Source: JALVIU01 sp964462295
Lineage (GTDB): Bacteria > Atribacterota > JALVIU01
Direction of reading: 5' to 3'
Assembly (NCBI GenBank): GCA_964462295.1
Contig: CAYWXH010000006.1
Location: 1 to 55,146, forward strand
DNA: 55,146 nucleotides
Part shown: positions 8,320 to 17,297 of the stretch, in pieces
How positions within the stretch are numbered: position 1 is the first letter of the stretch
How the letters are laid out: every line of letters begins with the position of its first letter
Translations under genes and position numbers: made by a program
Notes under the pieces: generated by a model
Told to the model about the DNA's origin: nothing
The model's database searches: none
The model's input: the letters and a program-made list of their open reading frames with translations, nothing else

Positions 8320-9659
8320 ACTATGTTCCACACACCCCAGATGATATAGAAGTAATGTTAAAGCAGATTGGGATAGGCTCAAAAGAAGAACTTTTTTCGC
8401 ATATCCCAAAAGAGGTTTTAAATAAAATAGAGGTAGGTCTTCCACAGGGGGCTACTGAAATTGATATAGTTAGAGAACTTCATGAGATAGGTGCCAAAAA
8501 TAGAGATATTCTCTCTGTTTCCTCTTTCCTGGGCGCAGGTGCCTATTTTCATTTTGTACCTCCAGTGGTGGATTTTTTATCTTCGCGAGGTGAGTTTGCT
8601 ACAGCATATACACCTTATCAGCCGGAGGTAAGTCAGGGTACTTTAACAGCGATATTTGAGTATCAGTCTATGGTATCCTATATATTTGGGGTAGAGGTAA
8701 TAAATGCCTCTATGTATGATGGTGCATCTTCTCTTTCTGAGGCAGTACTTATGGCAGCAAATGTAACAGGGAAAAGAAAGTTTCTTGTTTCCTCTCTTAT
8801 TCATCCTGAATACCTTCAAGTAATAAATACATATGTGAAAAATAGAGATATAGAAATAATTGAGGTGCCATATACAGAAGAGGGGAAGACAGATATTTCT
8901 TTTTTAAGAGATAATATAGAAGATACAGCTGCTGTCCTTATAGGTTATCCTAACTTTTTTGGAATAATTGAGGATTTAAAGGAGATAAAAAATGTAATAG
9001 GAGATGCCCTTCTTATTACATCTACGCCTGAACCTATATCCTTGGGTGTTATAGTCCCACCTGGAGCGGTAGGTGCTGATATTGTAACTGGTGAAGGAAT
9101 GAGTTTTGGGAATCCTTTGGCCTTTGGAGGTCCTTACCTTGGGATATTTGGTACATCTAAAAAATATGTAAGAAAGATGCCTGGTAGGTTGGTAGGGCAG
9201 ACAAAAGACCGAGAGGGAAATAGGGGCTATGTCCTTACTCTTTCTACACGAGAGCAGCACATAAGAAGGGCGAAAGCTACATCTAATATATGTTCCAATG
9301 AGGGACTTTGTGCATTAAGGGCCGCAATATATCTTGCATTATTGGGAAAAGAGGGATTTTATGAGCTCTCAGAGTACAACCTTGCCCTTGCCCATAAGAT
9401 AAAAGATGTTATATTATCCTATAAGGGGTTTTCTCTCAAGTTTCAAGCCCCCTTCTTTAATGAATTTGTGATTGAAACAAAATATAACCCAGAGAAGCTC
9501 TACAATTATCTTTTAGATAGGGATATTATATTTGGATTACCTCTTGGAAGATATAAAAAAGATATGGAAAATTGTTTTCTTGTAAATGTAACGGAGATGA
9601 TAGGAGAGGGAGATATAGAAAAACTTCAAAAGGCCCTGGAGGAATATCATGAAGAATAA
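8316..9659 (+). CDS. gcvPA: Glycine dehydrogenase (decarboxylating) subunit 1
   Basis: Alpha half of the two-subunit P protein found in many Gram-positive, thermophilic and archaeal lineages, as opposed to the single long chain of E. coli. The 447 residues show the typical start YVPHTPDDIEVML, the FLGAGAYFHFVPPVV segment, TAYTPYQPEVSQGTL and the C-terminal region with TREQHIRRAKATSNICSNE. It overlaps gcvPB by 11 bases, which helps balanced production of the two halves. Confidence 0.96.
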   Translation: MNYVPHTPDDIEVMLKQIGIGSKEELFSHIPKEVLNKIEVGLPQGATEIDIVRELHEIGAKNRDILSVSSFLGAGAYFHFVPPVVDFLSSRGEFATAYTPYQPEVSQGTLTAIFEYQSMVSYIFGVEVINASMYDGASSLSEAVLMAANVTGKRKFLVSSLIHPEYLQVINTYVKNRDIEIIEVPYTEEGKTDISFLRDNIEDTAAVLIGYPNFFGIIEDLKEIKNVIGDALLITSTPEPISLGVIVPPGAVGADIVTGEGMSFGNPLAFGGPYLGIFGTSKKYVRKMPGRLVGQTKDREGNRGYVLTLSTREQHIRRAKATSNICSNEGLCALRAAIYLALLGKEGFYELSEYNLALAHKIKDVILSYKGFSLKFQAPFFNEFVIETKYNPEKLYNYLLDRDIIFGLPLGRYKKDMENCFLVNVTEMIGEGDIEKLQKALEEYHEE

Positions 9660-11103
9660 ATTAATATATGAACTATCTAGATCCGGTAAAAGAACCTATA
9701 TTCCTATAAAAAAAGACCCTTCTTTAAAAACAAGCGAAGAGCTTTTACCAGGAGAGGTCTTACGCAAGGAAAAGGCATATCTTCCAGAGGTTTCAGAATT
9801 AGATGTTGTAAGACATTATACTAATCTTTCCCAGCTTAATATGAGTGTTGATACAAATTTTTATCCCCTTGGTTCTTGTACAATGAAGTATAATCCCAAG
9901 ATTTCAGAATATGTGACTTTAAATTCCCAGTTTAAAGATATACACCCTTATTATCCAGAAAAATTTTCCCAAGGTGCACTCGAAATTCTCTACAAAACAG
10001 CTAATTATTTAGAAAAAATAAGTGGAATGGATAAAGTAACCTTTCAGCCTGCTGCAGGGGCCCATGGAGAGCTTACCAGCTTATTGGTAATAAGGGCATA
10101 TCATACCCTTAAGGGTAATCCAAGAAAGAAAGTTATAGTGCCTGATTCTGCACACGGAACCAACCCTGCATCTTCTGCTCTTGCAGGCTATGAAGTAGTA
10201 GAGGTAAGGTCAAATAAGAGGGGTATGGTGGATTGCGAACATCTAAGAGAACTTATGGACGAAGATGTAGCAGCCATTATGCTTACAAATCCGAATACAT
10301 TAGGGATTTTTGAGGAGAATATAAAAAAAATAGCAGATATTGCCCATGAATATGGAGCACTTCTTCATTACGATGGGGCAAATCTAAATGCAATCTTGGG
10401 AAGAGTTAGACCAGGAGACATGGGATTTGATACAATACAGTTTAATCTACATAAGACTTTTGCTACACCTCATGGTGGAGGTGGTCCAGGTTCAGGTCCT
10501 GTTGGTGTAAAGGCTCATCTTATTGACTTTTTACCTGTGCCACAGATAGAAAAAAATAATGAAGGGAAATATTTTCTAAATTATGATTATCCACATTCTA
10601 TAGGTAAAGTCCGTGCCTTTTACGGTAATTTTCTTGTGGTTCTTAAAGCCTATGTATACCTTAGAATATTAGGGGAAAGTGGCATATTTGAAACCTCTGA
10701 TGCAGCTGTTCTAAATGCCAATTATTTACTCTCCCTTATTAGAGATTATTTTGATGTGCAGTATGATGAGAGGTATATGCATGAATTTGTTATATCTACA
10801 AAAAGGTATAAAAATAAGGGCATAAAGGCATTGGATGTAGCAAAAAGACTTATAGATTATGGCTTTCATCCACCTACAATATATTTCCCTCTTATAGTTA
10901 AAGAGGATCTAATGATAGAACCTACGGAGACGGAAGATAGAGAAACTATAGAGAAATTTGCAGATGCCCTAAAAGAGATTGTACGAGAGATAGAAGATAA
11001 TCCAGATATTTTAAAAGATGCTCCACATACTACACCTGTAAAAAGATTGGATGAAGTATGGGCTGCTAGAAATTTAATCTTAAGATATGAAAAGAAAGAT
11101 TAG
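9649..11103 (+). CDS. gcvPB: Glycine dehydrogenase (decarboxylating) subunit 2
   Basis: Beta half of the P protein, which binds pyridoxal phosphate and decarboxylates glycine. The 484-residue sequence contains the PLP lysine Lys269 in NLHKTFATPHGGGGPG, preceded by the conserved HYDGANLNA and DSAHGTNPAS segments. The 3' end overlaps the comB-like gene by 17 bases. Together with gcvT, gcvH and gcvPA this makes a complete P-H-T set; only the L protein is missing locally. Confidence 0.97.
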   Translation: MKNKLIYELSRSGKRTYIPIKKDPSLKTSEELLPGEVLRKEKAYLPEVSELDVVRHYTNLSQLNMSVDTNFYPLGSCTMKYNPKISEYVTLNSQFKDIHPYYPEKFSQGALEILYKTANYLEKISGMDKVTFQPAAGAHGELTSLLVIRAYHTLKGNPRKKVIVPDSAHGTNPASSALAGYEVVEVRSNKRGMVDCEHLRELMDEDVAAIMLTNPNTLGIFEENIKKIADIAHEYGALLHYDGANLNAILGRVRPGDMGFDTIQFNLHKTFATPHGGGGPGSGPVGVKAHLIDFLPVPQIEKNNEGKYFLNYDYPHSIGKVRAFYGNFLVVLKAYVYLRILGESGIFETSDAAVLNANYLLSLIRDYFDVQYDERYMHEFVISTKRYKNKGIKALDVAKRLIDYGFHPPTIYFPLIVKEDLMIEPTETEDRETIEKFADALKEIVREIEDNPDILKDAPHTTPVKRLDEVWAARNLILRYEKKD

Positions 11104-11833
11104 CCTATTTCCCGTACCTTACGGTGATATACCTAAAGATGCAATAGTTGTGGTTATAGATGTTATCCGTGCAACAAGCACTATAACAACCTTTTTTGGT
11201 GAAGGAGGAGAGGCCTTATTTATCGTAGAGAAGGTAGAGGAGGCCTTTTCTCTAAAAAAATCTTTACCATATAGGGCATACATTGCAGGAGAGAGGGGAG
11301 GGGAAAAGGTAGAAGGTTTTGATTTTGATAATTCCCCTCTCCATATAAAAAATGCTAATTTATCCAATAAGATCCTTATATTAACTACAACAAATGGAAC
11401 AAGGGTTATAAAAAAGTATAGTGATGTAAGACATCTTTTTGTAGGTTCTCTTTTGAATTTTAAACCTCTTGTGAATGTGATAGTTACTTTATCAAATGAG
11501 GAAGGACTCGATATATATTTGGTATGTGCAGGAAAAGATAAAACCTTTATAATAGATGATTTTTTGTGTGGAGGGGCATATATAAAGGGCCTTTTGGAAA
11601 AAGACGATTTTGAGCTAAGAGATTCTGCAAGAATTTCTTATGAATATTATAAATTAAAACAGGATGATATAAAAAAGTGTCTTTTGGAGAGCGAAAGTGG
11701 AAGGAATATACTTAGATTTGGAAAGAGAGATGATATAGAATTTTTGGCCCAGATGGATGTCTATAACACAGTCCCTTATCTTTTTGATAGAGATAGACTT
11801 TTATTAAAAGATTTTTTAAAAAGGGAGAGATGA
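11087..11833 (+). CDS. comB: ComB-like 2-phosphosulfolactate phosphatase family protein
   Basis: Family members hydrolyse 2-phosphosulfolactate to sulfolactate in coenzyme M synthesis, but many bacteria hold homologues without the rest of that pathway. The 248 residues show the family pattern: VVVIDVIRATSTITTFF near the start, EEAFSLKK, a central TTTNGTR, and CAGKDKTFIIDDFLCGGAYI (about 159-178), where an Asp pair replaces the usual Glu-Asp. It is translated through the end of gcvPB with no clear ribosome site, so it is probably coupled. No comA, comC or other coenzyme M gene is nearby, so the substrate is uncertain. Confidence 0.8.
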   Translation: MKRKISLFPVPYGDIPKDAIVVVIDVIRATSTITTFFGEGGEALFIVEKVEEAFSLKKSLPYRAYIAGERGGEKVEGFDFDNSPLHIKNANLSNKILILTTTNGTRVIKKYSDVRHLFVGSLLNFKPLVNVIVTLSNEEGLDIYLVCAGKDKTFIIDDFLCGGAYIKGLLEKDDFELRDSARISYEYYKLKQDDIKKCLLESESGRNILRFGKRDDIEFLAQMDVYNTVPYLFDRDRLLLKDFLKRER

Positions 11834-12667
11834 GTGAGCAAAGGTAAAGAAGAGACTAAACTCATAAGAGATTTTATAAAAAAGATTACAGGTATTACAT
11901 ATAAGGAGAATAAGGATTATTTTCTTGAATTAAAACTTGCACCACTTCTTAAGGAGACAAAGTGTAAAAATCTTCTGGATTTTTATAATCTAATAAAGAA
12001 ACTACCTTTTGATAGTCCTGTACTTAGAAATTTTATAGATGCTATAACTATTAATGAAACAAGTTTCTTTAGAGATACCTACCCATTTGAAATTCTAAAA
12101 AGATATATTTTCCCTGAATTTAAGGAAAAAGGGGCAAAAAAAGTTCGCATTATGAGTGTTCCCTCATCTACTGGACAAGAGCCTTATTCTATAACTATGA
12201 TAGCCTTTGAGGTCTTTTCTAATTTAGATAAATACGATTTTAAAATTATATCCGGTGATATAAGTGAATATGCCTTATTTCGTGCAAAGGAGGGGCACTA
12301 TAGACAGGTAGAGGTAGATAGAGGATTAAATAGTTATTACTTGAATAAATATTTTACAAAAGTAGGAGAAAATGATTATGCCATAAGAGATGACTTAAAA
12401 AGGTCTATAGAGTTTCACAAGATAAATGTCTTAGAAAAAAATGCCATTATATGGAAAAGAGATTATTACGATATTGTATTTTTTAGAAATATTATGATAT
12501 ACTTTGATATAACTACACAGAGAGAATTGCTTGGTAGGATAAAGGAGGCTCTAAAAAAAGATGGATATCTATTCATAGGGGCGTCTGAGGTAATTATAGG
12601 TATTACAAGATTATTTGATATGAAAAAGATAAATGGTGGAGTAGTTTATGTAAACTCTAAAAAGTAA
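11834..12667 (+). CDS. cheR: CheR-type protein-glutamate methyltransferase
   Basis: SAM-dependent methylation of receptor glutamates in chemotaxis. The 277-residue protein has the two-domain CheR plan: a small helical N-terminal domain, NETSFFRDTYPFEIL (about 76-90), the SAM-binding loop SVPSSTGQEPYSI (about 111-123) and DIVFFRNIMIYFD (about 215-227). The SAM loop lacks the common Cys (usually CSTGEEPYS) and the second motif reads FFRN, not FCRN. The GTG start directly follows the comB stop. No other chemotaxis gene is in the window, so it may serve distant receptors or another methyl acceptor. Confidence 0.85.
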   Translation: MSKGKEETKLIRDFIKKITGITYKENKDYFLELKLAPLLKETKCKNLLDFYNLIKKLPFDSPVLRNFIDAITINETSFFRDTYPFEILKRYIFPEFKEKGAKKVRIMSVPSSTGQEPYSITMIAFEVFSNLDKYDFKIISGDISEYALFRAKEGHYRQVEVDRGLNSYYLNKYFTKVGENDYAIRDDLKRSIEFHKINVLEKNAIIWKRDYYDIVFFRNIMIYFDITTQRELLGRIKEALKKDGYLFIGASEVIIGITRLFDMKKINGGVVYVNSKK

Positions 12668-12680
12668 AAGAGGGGAAAGC

Positions 12681-13373
12681 ATGGGAATAAGAGAGAATAT
12701 AGCTTATATAAAAAAAAGGATTGAGGATGCTTGTAAAAGAGCTGGAAGAAGTCCAAATGAAATAGTCCTTATGGGAGTTACGAAAATGGTAGCCCCCGAG
12801 TATATAAATGAGGCAATAGATGAAGGAATAGAGGTTATAGGAGAAAACAGGGTTCAAGAGGCACGAGATAAATTTGATAAAGTGAAAAAAGGGATAAAAT
12901 GGCATATGATAGGCCCCTTACAGGTAAATAAAGTAAAATATGCTGTACATATATTTGATATGATCGAGTCCTTAGAATCTCTAAAACTTGCAGATGAGAT
13001 AGAGAAGCGTGCGGTTTCTTTAGGAAGGCCTATGGAGGTCTTAGTTGAGGTAAAAATATCATTTGAAGAGACAAAACATGGTATTTCTCCATCAGATTTA
13101 ATTCCATTTTTGGAAAAACTTTCAAAATACAAATATATAAAGGTTAAAGGCCTTATGACTATGGCTCCTTTATTTGATGATCCTGAACTTACAAGGCCAT
13201 ATTTTAGAAAGACCAAAGAACTCTTTGATAAGGTTAAGGAAATGAATATCCCAAATATAGAAATGGAAATACTTTCCATGGGAATGAGTGGCGATTTTGA
13301 GATTGCTATAGAGGAAGGCTCTACCCTGATTAGGGTGGGAAGGGCCATTTTCCAAGATGTATATAAAAAATGA
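12681..13373 (+). CDS. yggS: YggS/YlmE family pyridoxal phosphate homeostasis protein
   Basis: Small PLP-binding protein that buffers vitamin B6 and affects amino-acid pools. The 230 residues form one alanine-racemase-like barrel. The PLP lysine is in LMGVTKMVAPE, IGENRVQEARDK follows, and the phosphate-binding end is SMGMSGDFEIAIEEGSTLIRVGRAIF. The stop overlaps the region where proC begins. Its position ahead of ylmG and divIVA matches the Firmicutes ylmE-sepF-ylmG-divIVA cluster. Confidence 0.94.
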   Translation: MGIRENIAYIKKRIEDACKRAGRSPNEIVLMGVTKMVAPEYINEAIDEGIEVIGENRVQEARDKFDKVKKGIKWHMIGPLQVNKVKYAVHIFDMIESLESLKLADEIEKRAVSLGRPMEVLVEVKISFEETKHGISPSDLIPFLEKLSKYKYIKVKGLMTMAPLFDDPELTRPYFRKTKELFDKVKEMNIPNIEMEILSMGMSGDFEIAIEEGSTLIRVGRAIFQDVYKK

Positions 13374-13387
13374 AAGAGGTGAGGATA

Positions 13388-14194
13388 TTGCAAGATAAGA
13401 TACTTTTTATAGGTACAGGTGCTATGGGAAGTGCCCTTATAAAGGGGATAATAGAGGGTGAAGTGATAAGTCCTAAGCTTATATATGCATATGATGTAGA
13501 TGTGGATAGGCTAAATGGTGTTGCAGATTCTTTTGGTATAAATAAGGTAAATACTATCGAAGAGGGGGTAGAGAGTGTAAATATTGTACTTTTGGCAGTA
13601 AAGCCACAGCATATAAAAGAGGTATTAAATGAGGTTTCAAAAAGGGTAACCCCTTCTCATCTTGTTATTTCCATAGCTGCAGGCATAGGTTTAGATATAT
13701 TAGAAGAGCATCTTCCTGATGTTCCGGTTGTGAGAATTATGCCAAATACACCTGCTCAGGTGAGTTCAGGTATCTCAGCTATTTCACCCTCTTCTTTGGT
13801 AGATAAAGAGATGTTGGAAAAAGTCCTGATTCTTTTTGGAAGTGTAGGTGAGACAGTAGTTGTAAAGGAAGAGCTTATGGATGCAGTTACAGGTCTTAGC
13901 GGGAGTGGGCCAGCATATGTATTTCTTATGATAGAAGCACTCTCTGATGCAGGGGTAAAGATGGGACTTCCTCGTTCTGTATCTTTGAAACTTGCGGCAC
14001 ATACTGTAAGGGGTGCATCAGAAATGGTAATCCAAACAGGAAAGAATCCTGAGGTTTTAAAAGAGATAGTAACATCTCCTGGTGGTACAACTATAGAAGG
14101 CATATATGCACTTGAGAGAAATGGTGTAAGGGCTGCCTTTATGGAAGCAGTAGAGAAGGCCACTCTAAGATCGAAGGAATTGGGGAGAAAATAG
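13388..14194 (+). CDS. proC: Pyrroline-5-carboxylate reductase
   Basis: NAD(P)H reduction of 1-pyrroline-5-carboxylate to proline, the last step of proline synthesis. The product has the Rossmann motif FIGTGAMGSALIKG at its start and the conserved SGSGPAYVFLMIEALSDAGVKMGL near 165-190. I place the start at TTG 13388, which gives 268 residues and follows GAGGTGAGG at 13376-13384; the ATG at 13370 would add six residues ahead of a sequence that already begins like other ProC proteins. Frequently neighbours YggS, as here. Confidence 0.93.
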   Translation: MQDKILFIGTGAMGSALIKGIIEGEVISPKLIYAYDVDVDRLNGVADSFGINKVNTIEEGVESVNIVLLAVKPQHIKEVLNEVSKRVTPSHLVISIAAGIGLDILEEHLPDVPVVRIMPNTPAQVSSGISAISPSSLVDKEMLEKVLILFGSVGETVVVKEELMDAVTGLSGSGPAYVFLMIEALSDAGVKMGLPRSVSLKLAAHTVRGASEMVIQTGKNPEVLKEIVTSPGGTTIEGIYALERNGVRAAFMEAVEKATLRSKELGRK

Positions 14195-14464
14195 ATGTTT
14201 ACAATAATAAGAACTATCAATTTATTATTTCAAATATATTCATATCTAGTACTTGCACGAGTTTTACTTTCATGGTTTCCAGTGGATAGAAACAACCCAA
14301 TTATAGATTTTATTTACAGGGTTACAGAGCCTATTTTGGCCCCATTTAGGATAGTTATTCCCTTAGGTATGATGGGGCTTGATCTTTCTCCTATACTTGC
14401 CTTTTTCTTTTTGGATATATTTCGAAGACTACTTATAAAGTTACTTATAGTGATACTTTATTGA
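14195..14464 (+). CDS. yggT: YggT/YlmG family membrane protein
   Basis: 89-residue integral membrane protein with two hydrophobic segments (about 7-25 and 65-88) around the family core ARVLLSWFPVDRNNPIIDFIYRVTEPILAPFR. In Firmicutes YlmG sits in the division cluster, and plastid and cyanobacterial relatives affect membrane or nucleoid organisation; the molecular role is not settled. It begins directly at the proC stop. Confidence 0.9.
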   Translation: MFTIIRTINLLFQIYSYLVLARVLLSWFPVDRNNPIIDFIYRVTEPILAPFRIVIPLGMMGLDLSPILAFFFLDIFRRLLIKLLIVILY

Positions 14465-14474
14465 GGAGGATAGT

Positions 14475-15017
14475 ATGTTGGACAACATTGAAAAGATCAC
14501 ACCCTTGGATATAGAAGAGAAGGAATTTTCCAGGAGCTTTCGAGGATACAATATTGAAGAAGTTGATGATTTTTTAGATAAAGTTGCAAGAAGTTATGAG
14601 GTTTTATCCAAGGAAAATCATTATTTGAAGAAACAATTTGAAGAACTAAAACAGAAATTGGAAGAATATAAAAAAGATGAGGAGATGTTTCGAAAAACCT
14701 TAGTAACTGCCCAAAAAAGGTCTGAAGAGATAGAAAGAGAAGCCCAAAGGAAAAGGGAACTTATAGTAAAAGAAGCGGAACTTGAGGCAGAGAGAATCAT
14801 TCGAGAAGCAAAAACAAAAGCTGAAAGTATATTGAGAGATGCCAATCTAAGAGTGGCTGAGGTAAAGAATGAAATTATAAGATTAGAAAAAGAGAGGGAT
14901 GTATTTATAATGAAATTAAAGACTGTTATAGAGTCTTTTTTAGAAATGGTAGATTCTTTAAAAAAAGAAGATATAGAATTTGACGCTTCTCTTAAAGAAG
15001 ATGAACAAGTTATATAG
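14475..15017 (+). CDS. divIVA: DivIVA domain protein
   Basis: Coiled-coil protein that binds curved membrane at poles or septa and recruits partners. The N-terminal lipid-binding domain TPLDIEEKEFSRSFRGYNIEEVDDFLDKVA (about 8-37) is clear. It is followed by about 110 residues of Lys/Glu-rich coiled coil. The 180-residue length is typical. The 3' end overlaps the next gene by 17 bases. It lies downstream of yggS-proC-yggT, as in Gram-positive division clusters, though sepF is absent. Confidence 0.92.
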   Translation: MLDNIEKITPLDIEEKEFSRSFRGYNIEEVDDFLDKVARSYEVLSKENHYLKKQFEELKQKLEEYKKDEEMFRKTLVTAQKRSEEIEREAQRKRELIVKEAELEAERIIREAKTKAESILRDANLRVAEVKNEIIRLEKERDVFIMKLKTVIESFLEMVDSLKKEDIEFDASLKEDEQVI

Positions 15018-15309
15018 GACAGTTAAAGATGGTGTTTTATTAAATGTAAAAGTAATTCCACGGGCCTCACGAAGTGAAATTGTAGAAGTTTTAGAACATG
15101 AGATAAAAATGAAGATTAAATCCCCTCCTGTAAAAGGTGCAGCGAATAAGGAAATTATTAGTTTTTTCTCCTCACTTTTAGACATACCTAAAAGAGATAT
15201 TGAGATTATAAAAGGCACCACTTCATCTCATAAAAGTATATTATTTCGGGGAAAGGAAAAAGATATACTTGACAAATTAACTTTGGTTATCAAAAAGAGG
15301 AGGGATTGA
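15001..15309 (+). CDS. DUF167 / YggU family protein
   Basis: 102-residue protein of a small conserved family without a defined role. Visible family features are VKVIPRASRSEIVEV, the KIKSPPVKGAANKEIISFFSSLLDIPKRDIEI core and TSSHKSILFRG. I choose ATG 15001, inside the end of divIVA; an in-frame TTG at 14980 would extend it further into divIVA without a ribosome site. Frequently linked to the yggS-yggT set. Confidence 0.88.
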   Translation: MNKLYRTVKDGVLLNVKVIPRASRSEIVEVLEHEIKMKIKSPPVKGAANKEIISFFSSLLDIPKRDIEIIKGTTSSHKSILFRGKEKDILDKLTLVIKKRRD

Positions 15310-15310
15310 A

Positions 15311-16336
15311 ATGAAGGATGTATTTGTTTTAAATAGAGAGGAGCTTTTAAAAAGGGTAGGGAAAGAAGAACAATTTGCAGGAATTGAGTTAAGGGAAGAG
15401 ATAGATGGCAGAGGAAAGGGCCTAAGGGTGGCAAGATTTTATAATACCTCTGGTCTTAGTTTAGAGGTTATACCTGATAGGGGAATGGATATAGGGAAGG
15501 TGATGTATAAAGGTATCCCTATTGCTTGGGTCTCCCCTACCTATCTTAGTTCCGGTAGACACTATTCAGAGCATGAATCAGAATGGGGACGTATCTTTTT
15601 TGGGGGGTTCCTTACCACTTGTGGGCTTTTGAATGTAGGACCTCCATCTGAAGGAGAGGGGTTACATGGGAGGATTTCAAGTCTTGAGGCAGAGGAGGTA
15701 AAAAGGGAGACATATTGGTTGGGAGATGAATATATACTATCTCTTTCTGGAAAGGTAAGAGAATCTAAGATTTTCGAAGAAGATTACTTGATGAGACGAG
15801 AGATAAAAATGAACCACAAAGACCCTGTTTTTGAGATTTTTACAGTAATTTCAAACAGGGCACATAGAGAAATGCCTCTTATGTATCTTTCCCATATTAA
15901 TTTTGGATATCCTATATTATCTCCTGACCTTGAAATTTTATTCTTCCCCCCTGTAGAATTTGTTCCAAGAGACCAAGAGGCAAGAAAGGATAAGCCTTAT
16001 GAGATACTGACTTTTTCCTCACCTCAATATGGTTTTAAAGAGCGGGTATTTTTTGCAGAATACAAAGAGAGAAAAGGAGAGGCAGAGGTAAGGTTACTCA
16101 ATAAAAAGTTGGGTATAGGGGTAAAGGTTTCTTGGCTTTTGGAAGAGATGTACTATACAACGATATGGAAGATGTTGGGAGAAGGGGAATATGTTTTGGG
16201 GATAGAACCTGGGAACAGTTGGCCTGTAGGGCAAAAGAGTTTTAAAACCCAAGGTAGATTAGATTTTCTTTTACCAGAGGAAGAGAGAACCTTTTATCTA
16301 AAGGTAGAGATTTTTGATATAGAAAGGGAGGAATAA
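15311..16336 (+). CDS. DUF4432 family aldose 1-epimerase-like protein
   Basis: Galactose-mutarotase-fold protein of 341 residues. Recognisable segments are VIPDRGMDIGKVMYKGIPIAWVSP (about 54-77), GGFLTTCGLLNVGPPSEGEGLHGRIS (about 97-122), HINFGYP, and EPGNSWPVGQKSF (about 297-309). Family members are thought to be sugar-binding or isomerising enzymes and often sit beside sugar kinases. The ribokinase starts 2 bases after its stop and rbsD follows, so it probably acts on ribose or a related sugar. Confidence 0.85.
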   Translation: MKDVFVLNREELLKRVGKEEQFAGIELREEIDGRGKGLRVARFYNTSGLSLEVIPDRGMDIGKVMYKGIPIAWVSPTYLSSGRHYSEHESEWGRIFFGGFLTTCGLLNVGPPSEGEGLHGRISSLEAEEVKRETYWLGDEYILSLSGKVRESKIFEEDYLMRREIKMNHKDPVFEIFTVISNRAHREMPLMYLSHINFGYPILSPDLEILFFPPVEFVPRDQEARKDKPYEILTFSSPQYGFKERVFFAEYKERKGEAEVRLLNKKLGIGVKVSWLLEEMYYTTIWKMLGEGEYVLGIEPGNSWPVGQKSFKTQGRLDFLLPEEERTFYLKVEIFDIEREE

Positions 16337-16337
16337 C

Positions 16338-17276
16338 ATGGGAGACAAGATTGTTGTACTTGGCGGTATAAATATGGACCTTGTTACAAATGCAGAGGTC
16401 TTGCCAAAACCTGGAGAAACGATAAAAGGATATAAATTTGGTATGTATCCTGGAGGAAAGGGCTCAAATCAGGCAGTTGCTATCGGTAAGTTAGGGGGAA
16501 GTGCCTATATGTTAGGTAGAATAGGGGATGATGATTTTGGGAAAACCCTTAAAGATAGTATGCACTCTTGGGGTGTGAATACTGATTTTTTAAAGATTTC
16601 CAAAAATCAGTCTACAGGTATTGCATTAATCATGGTAGATAAAAAGGGAGAAAATATGATAACCTTTGTACCGGGTGCAAATGGAGATGTAGATGCCAAT
16701 GATATACAAGACGCAAGAGATATTATAAAAGACGCAAAGATTTTTCTCTCACAGTTAGAAGTCCCCTATGATGCAGTGTTTAAAGGTGTAGATATCGCTT
16801 ATAAAGAAGGGGTAATGGTAATTATTGATCCCGCCCCTGTACCCGGAGAGAAATTTCCTAAGGATTTCTGGGAAAAGGTCTCTATTGTTACACCTAATGA
16901 AGTGGAGGCAGAAGGACTTACGGGTATAGAGGTTTCTGATCCAGAGAGTGCAAAGAAGGCAGGAGAAGTATTCCTATCATGGGGCGTAACTAATGCCATT
17001 GTAAAATTAGGCTCAAAAGGGTGTGTACTTGTATCAAAAGATGGTTGGGAATATATAGAACCTGTAAAGGTAGAATCTGTAGACTCTACTGCCGCAGGAG
17101 ATGTCTTTGCAGGTGCCTTGTCCTTTTCTCTGGCAAGGGATGGTGAGCTGATAAAGGCCTTGCGTTTTGCAAGCTATGCAGGTGCACTATCCACTACACG
17201 ATATGGAGCACAGCCAGGTGCACCCACTTATCAGGAGCTTATGGATTTTATAAAAGAGAGGGATTTAAGTCTATAA
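16338..17276 (+). CDS. rbsK: Ribokinase
   Basis: PfkB-family kinase of 312 residues, predicted to phosphorylate D-ribose to ribose 5-phosphate. Ribokinase features include the start VVLGGINMDLVTNAEVLPKPGET, GMYPGGKGSNQAVAIGKLGG (about 36-55), TPNEVEAEGLTGI, and the catalytic anion-hole and base motif DSTAAGDVFAGAL (around 250-262). The adjacent rbsD supports ribose as substrate; a related sugar cannot be excluded. Confidence 0.88.
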   Translation: MGDKIVVLGGINMDLVTNAEVLPKPGETIKGYKFGMYPGGKGSNQAVAIGKLGGSAYMLGRIGDDDFGKTLKDSMHSWGVNTDFLKISKNQSTGIALIMVDKKGENMITFVPGANGDVDANDIQDARDIIKDAKIFLSQLEVPYDAVFKGVDIAYKEGVMVIIDPAPVPGEKFPKDFWEKVSIVTPNEVEAEGLTGIEVSDPESAKKAGEVFLSWGVTNAIVKLGSKGCVLVSKDGWEYIEPVKVESVDSTAAGDVFAGALSFSLARDGELIKALRFASYAGALSTTRYGAQPGAPTYQELMDFIKERDLSL

Positions 17277-17297
17277 TAAAAAATAGGAGGTATTATT

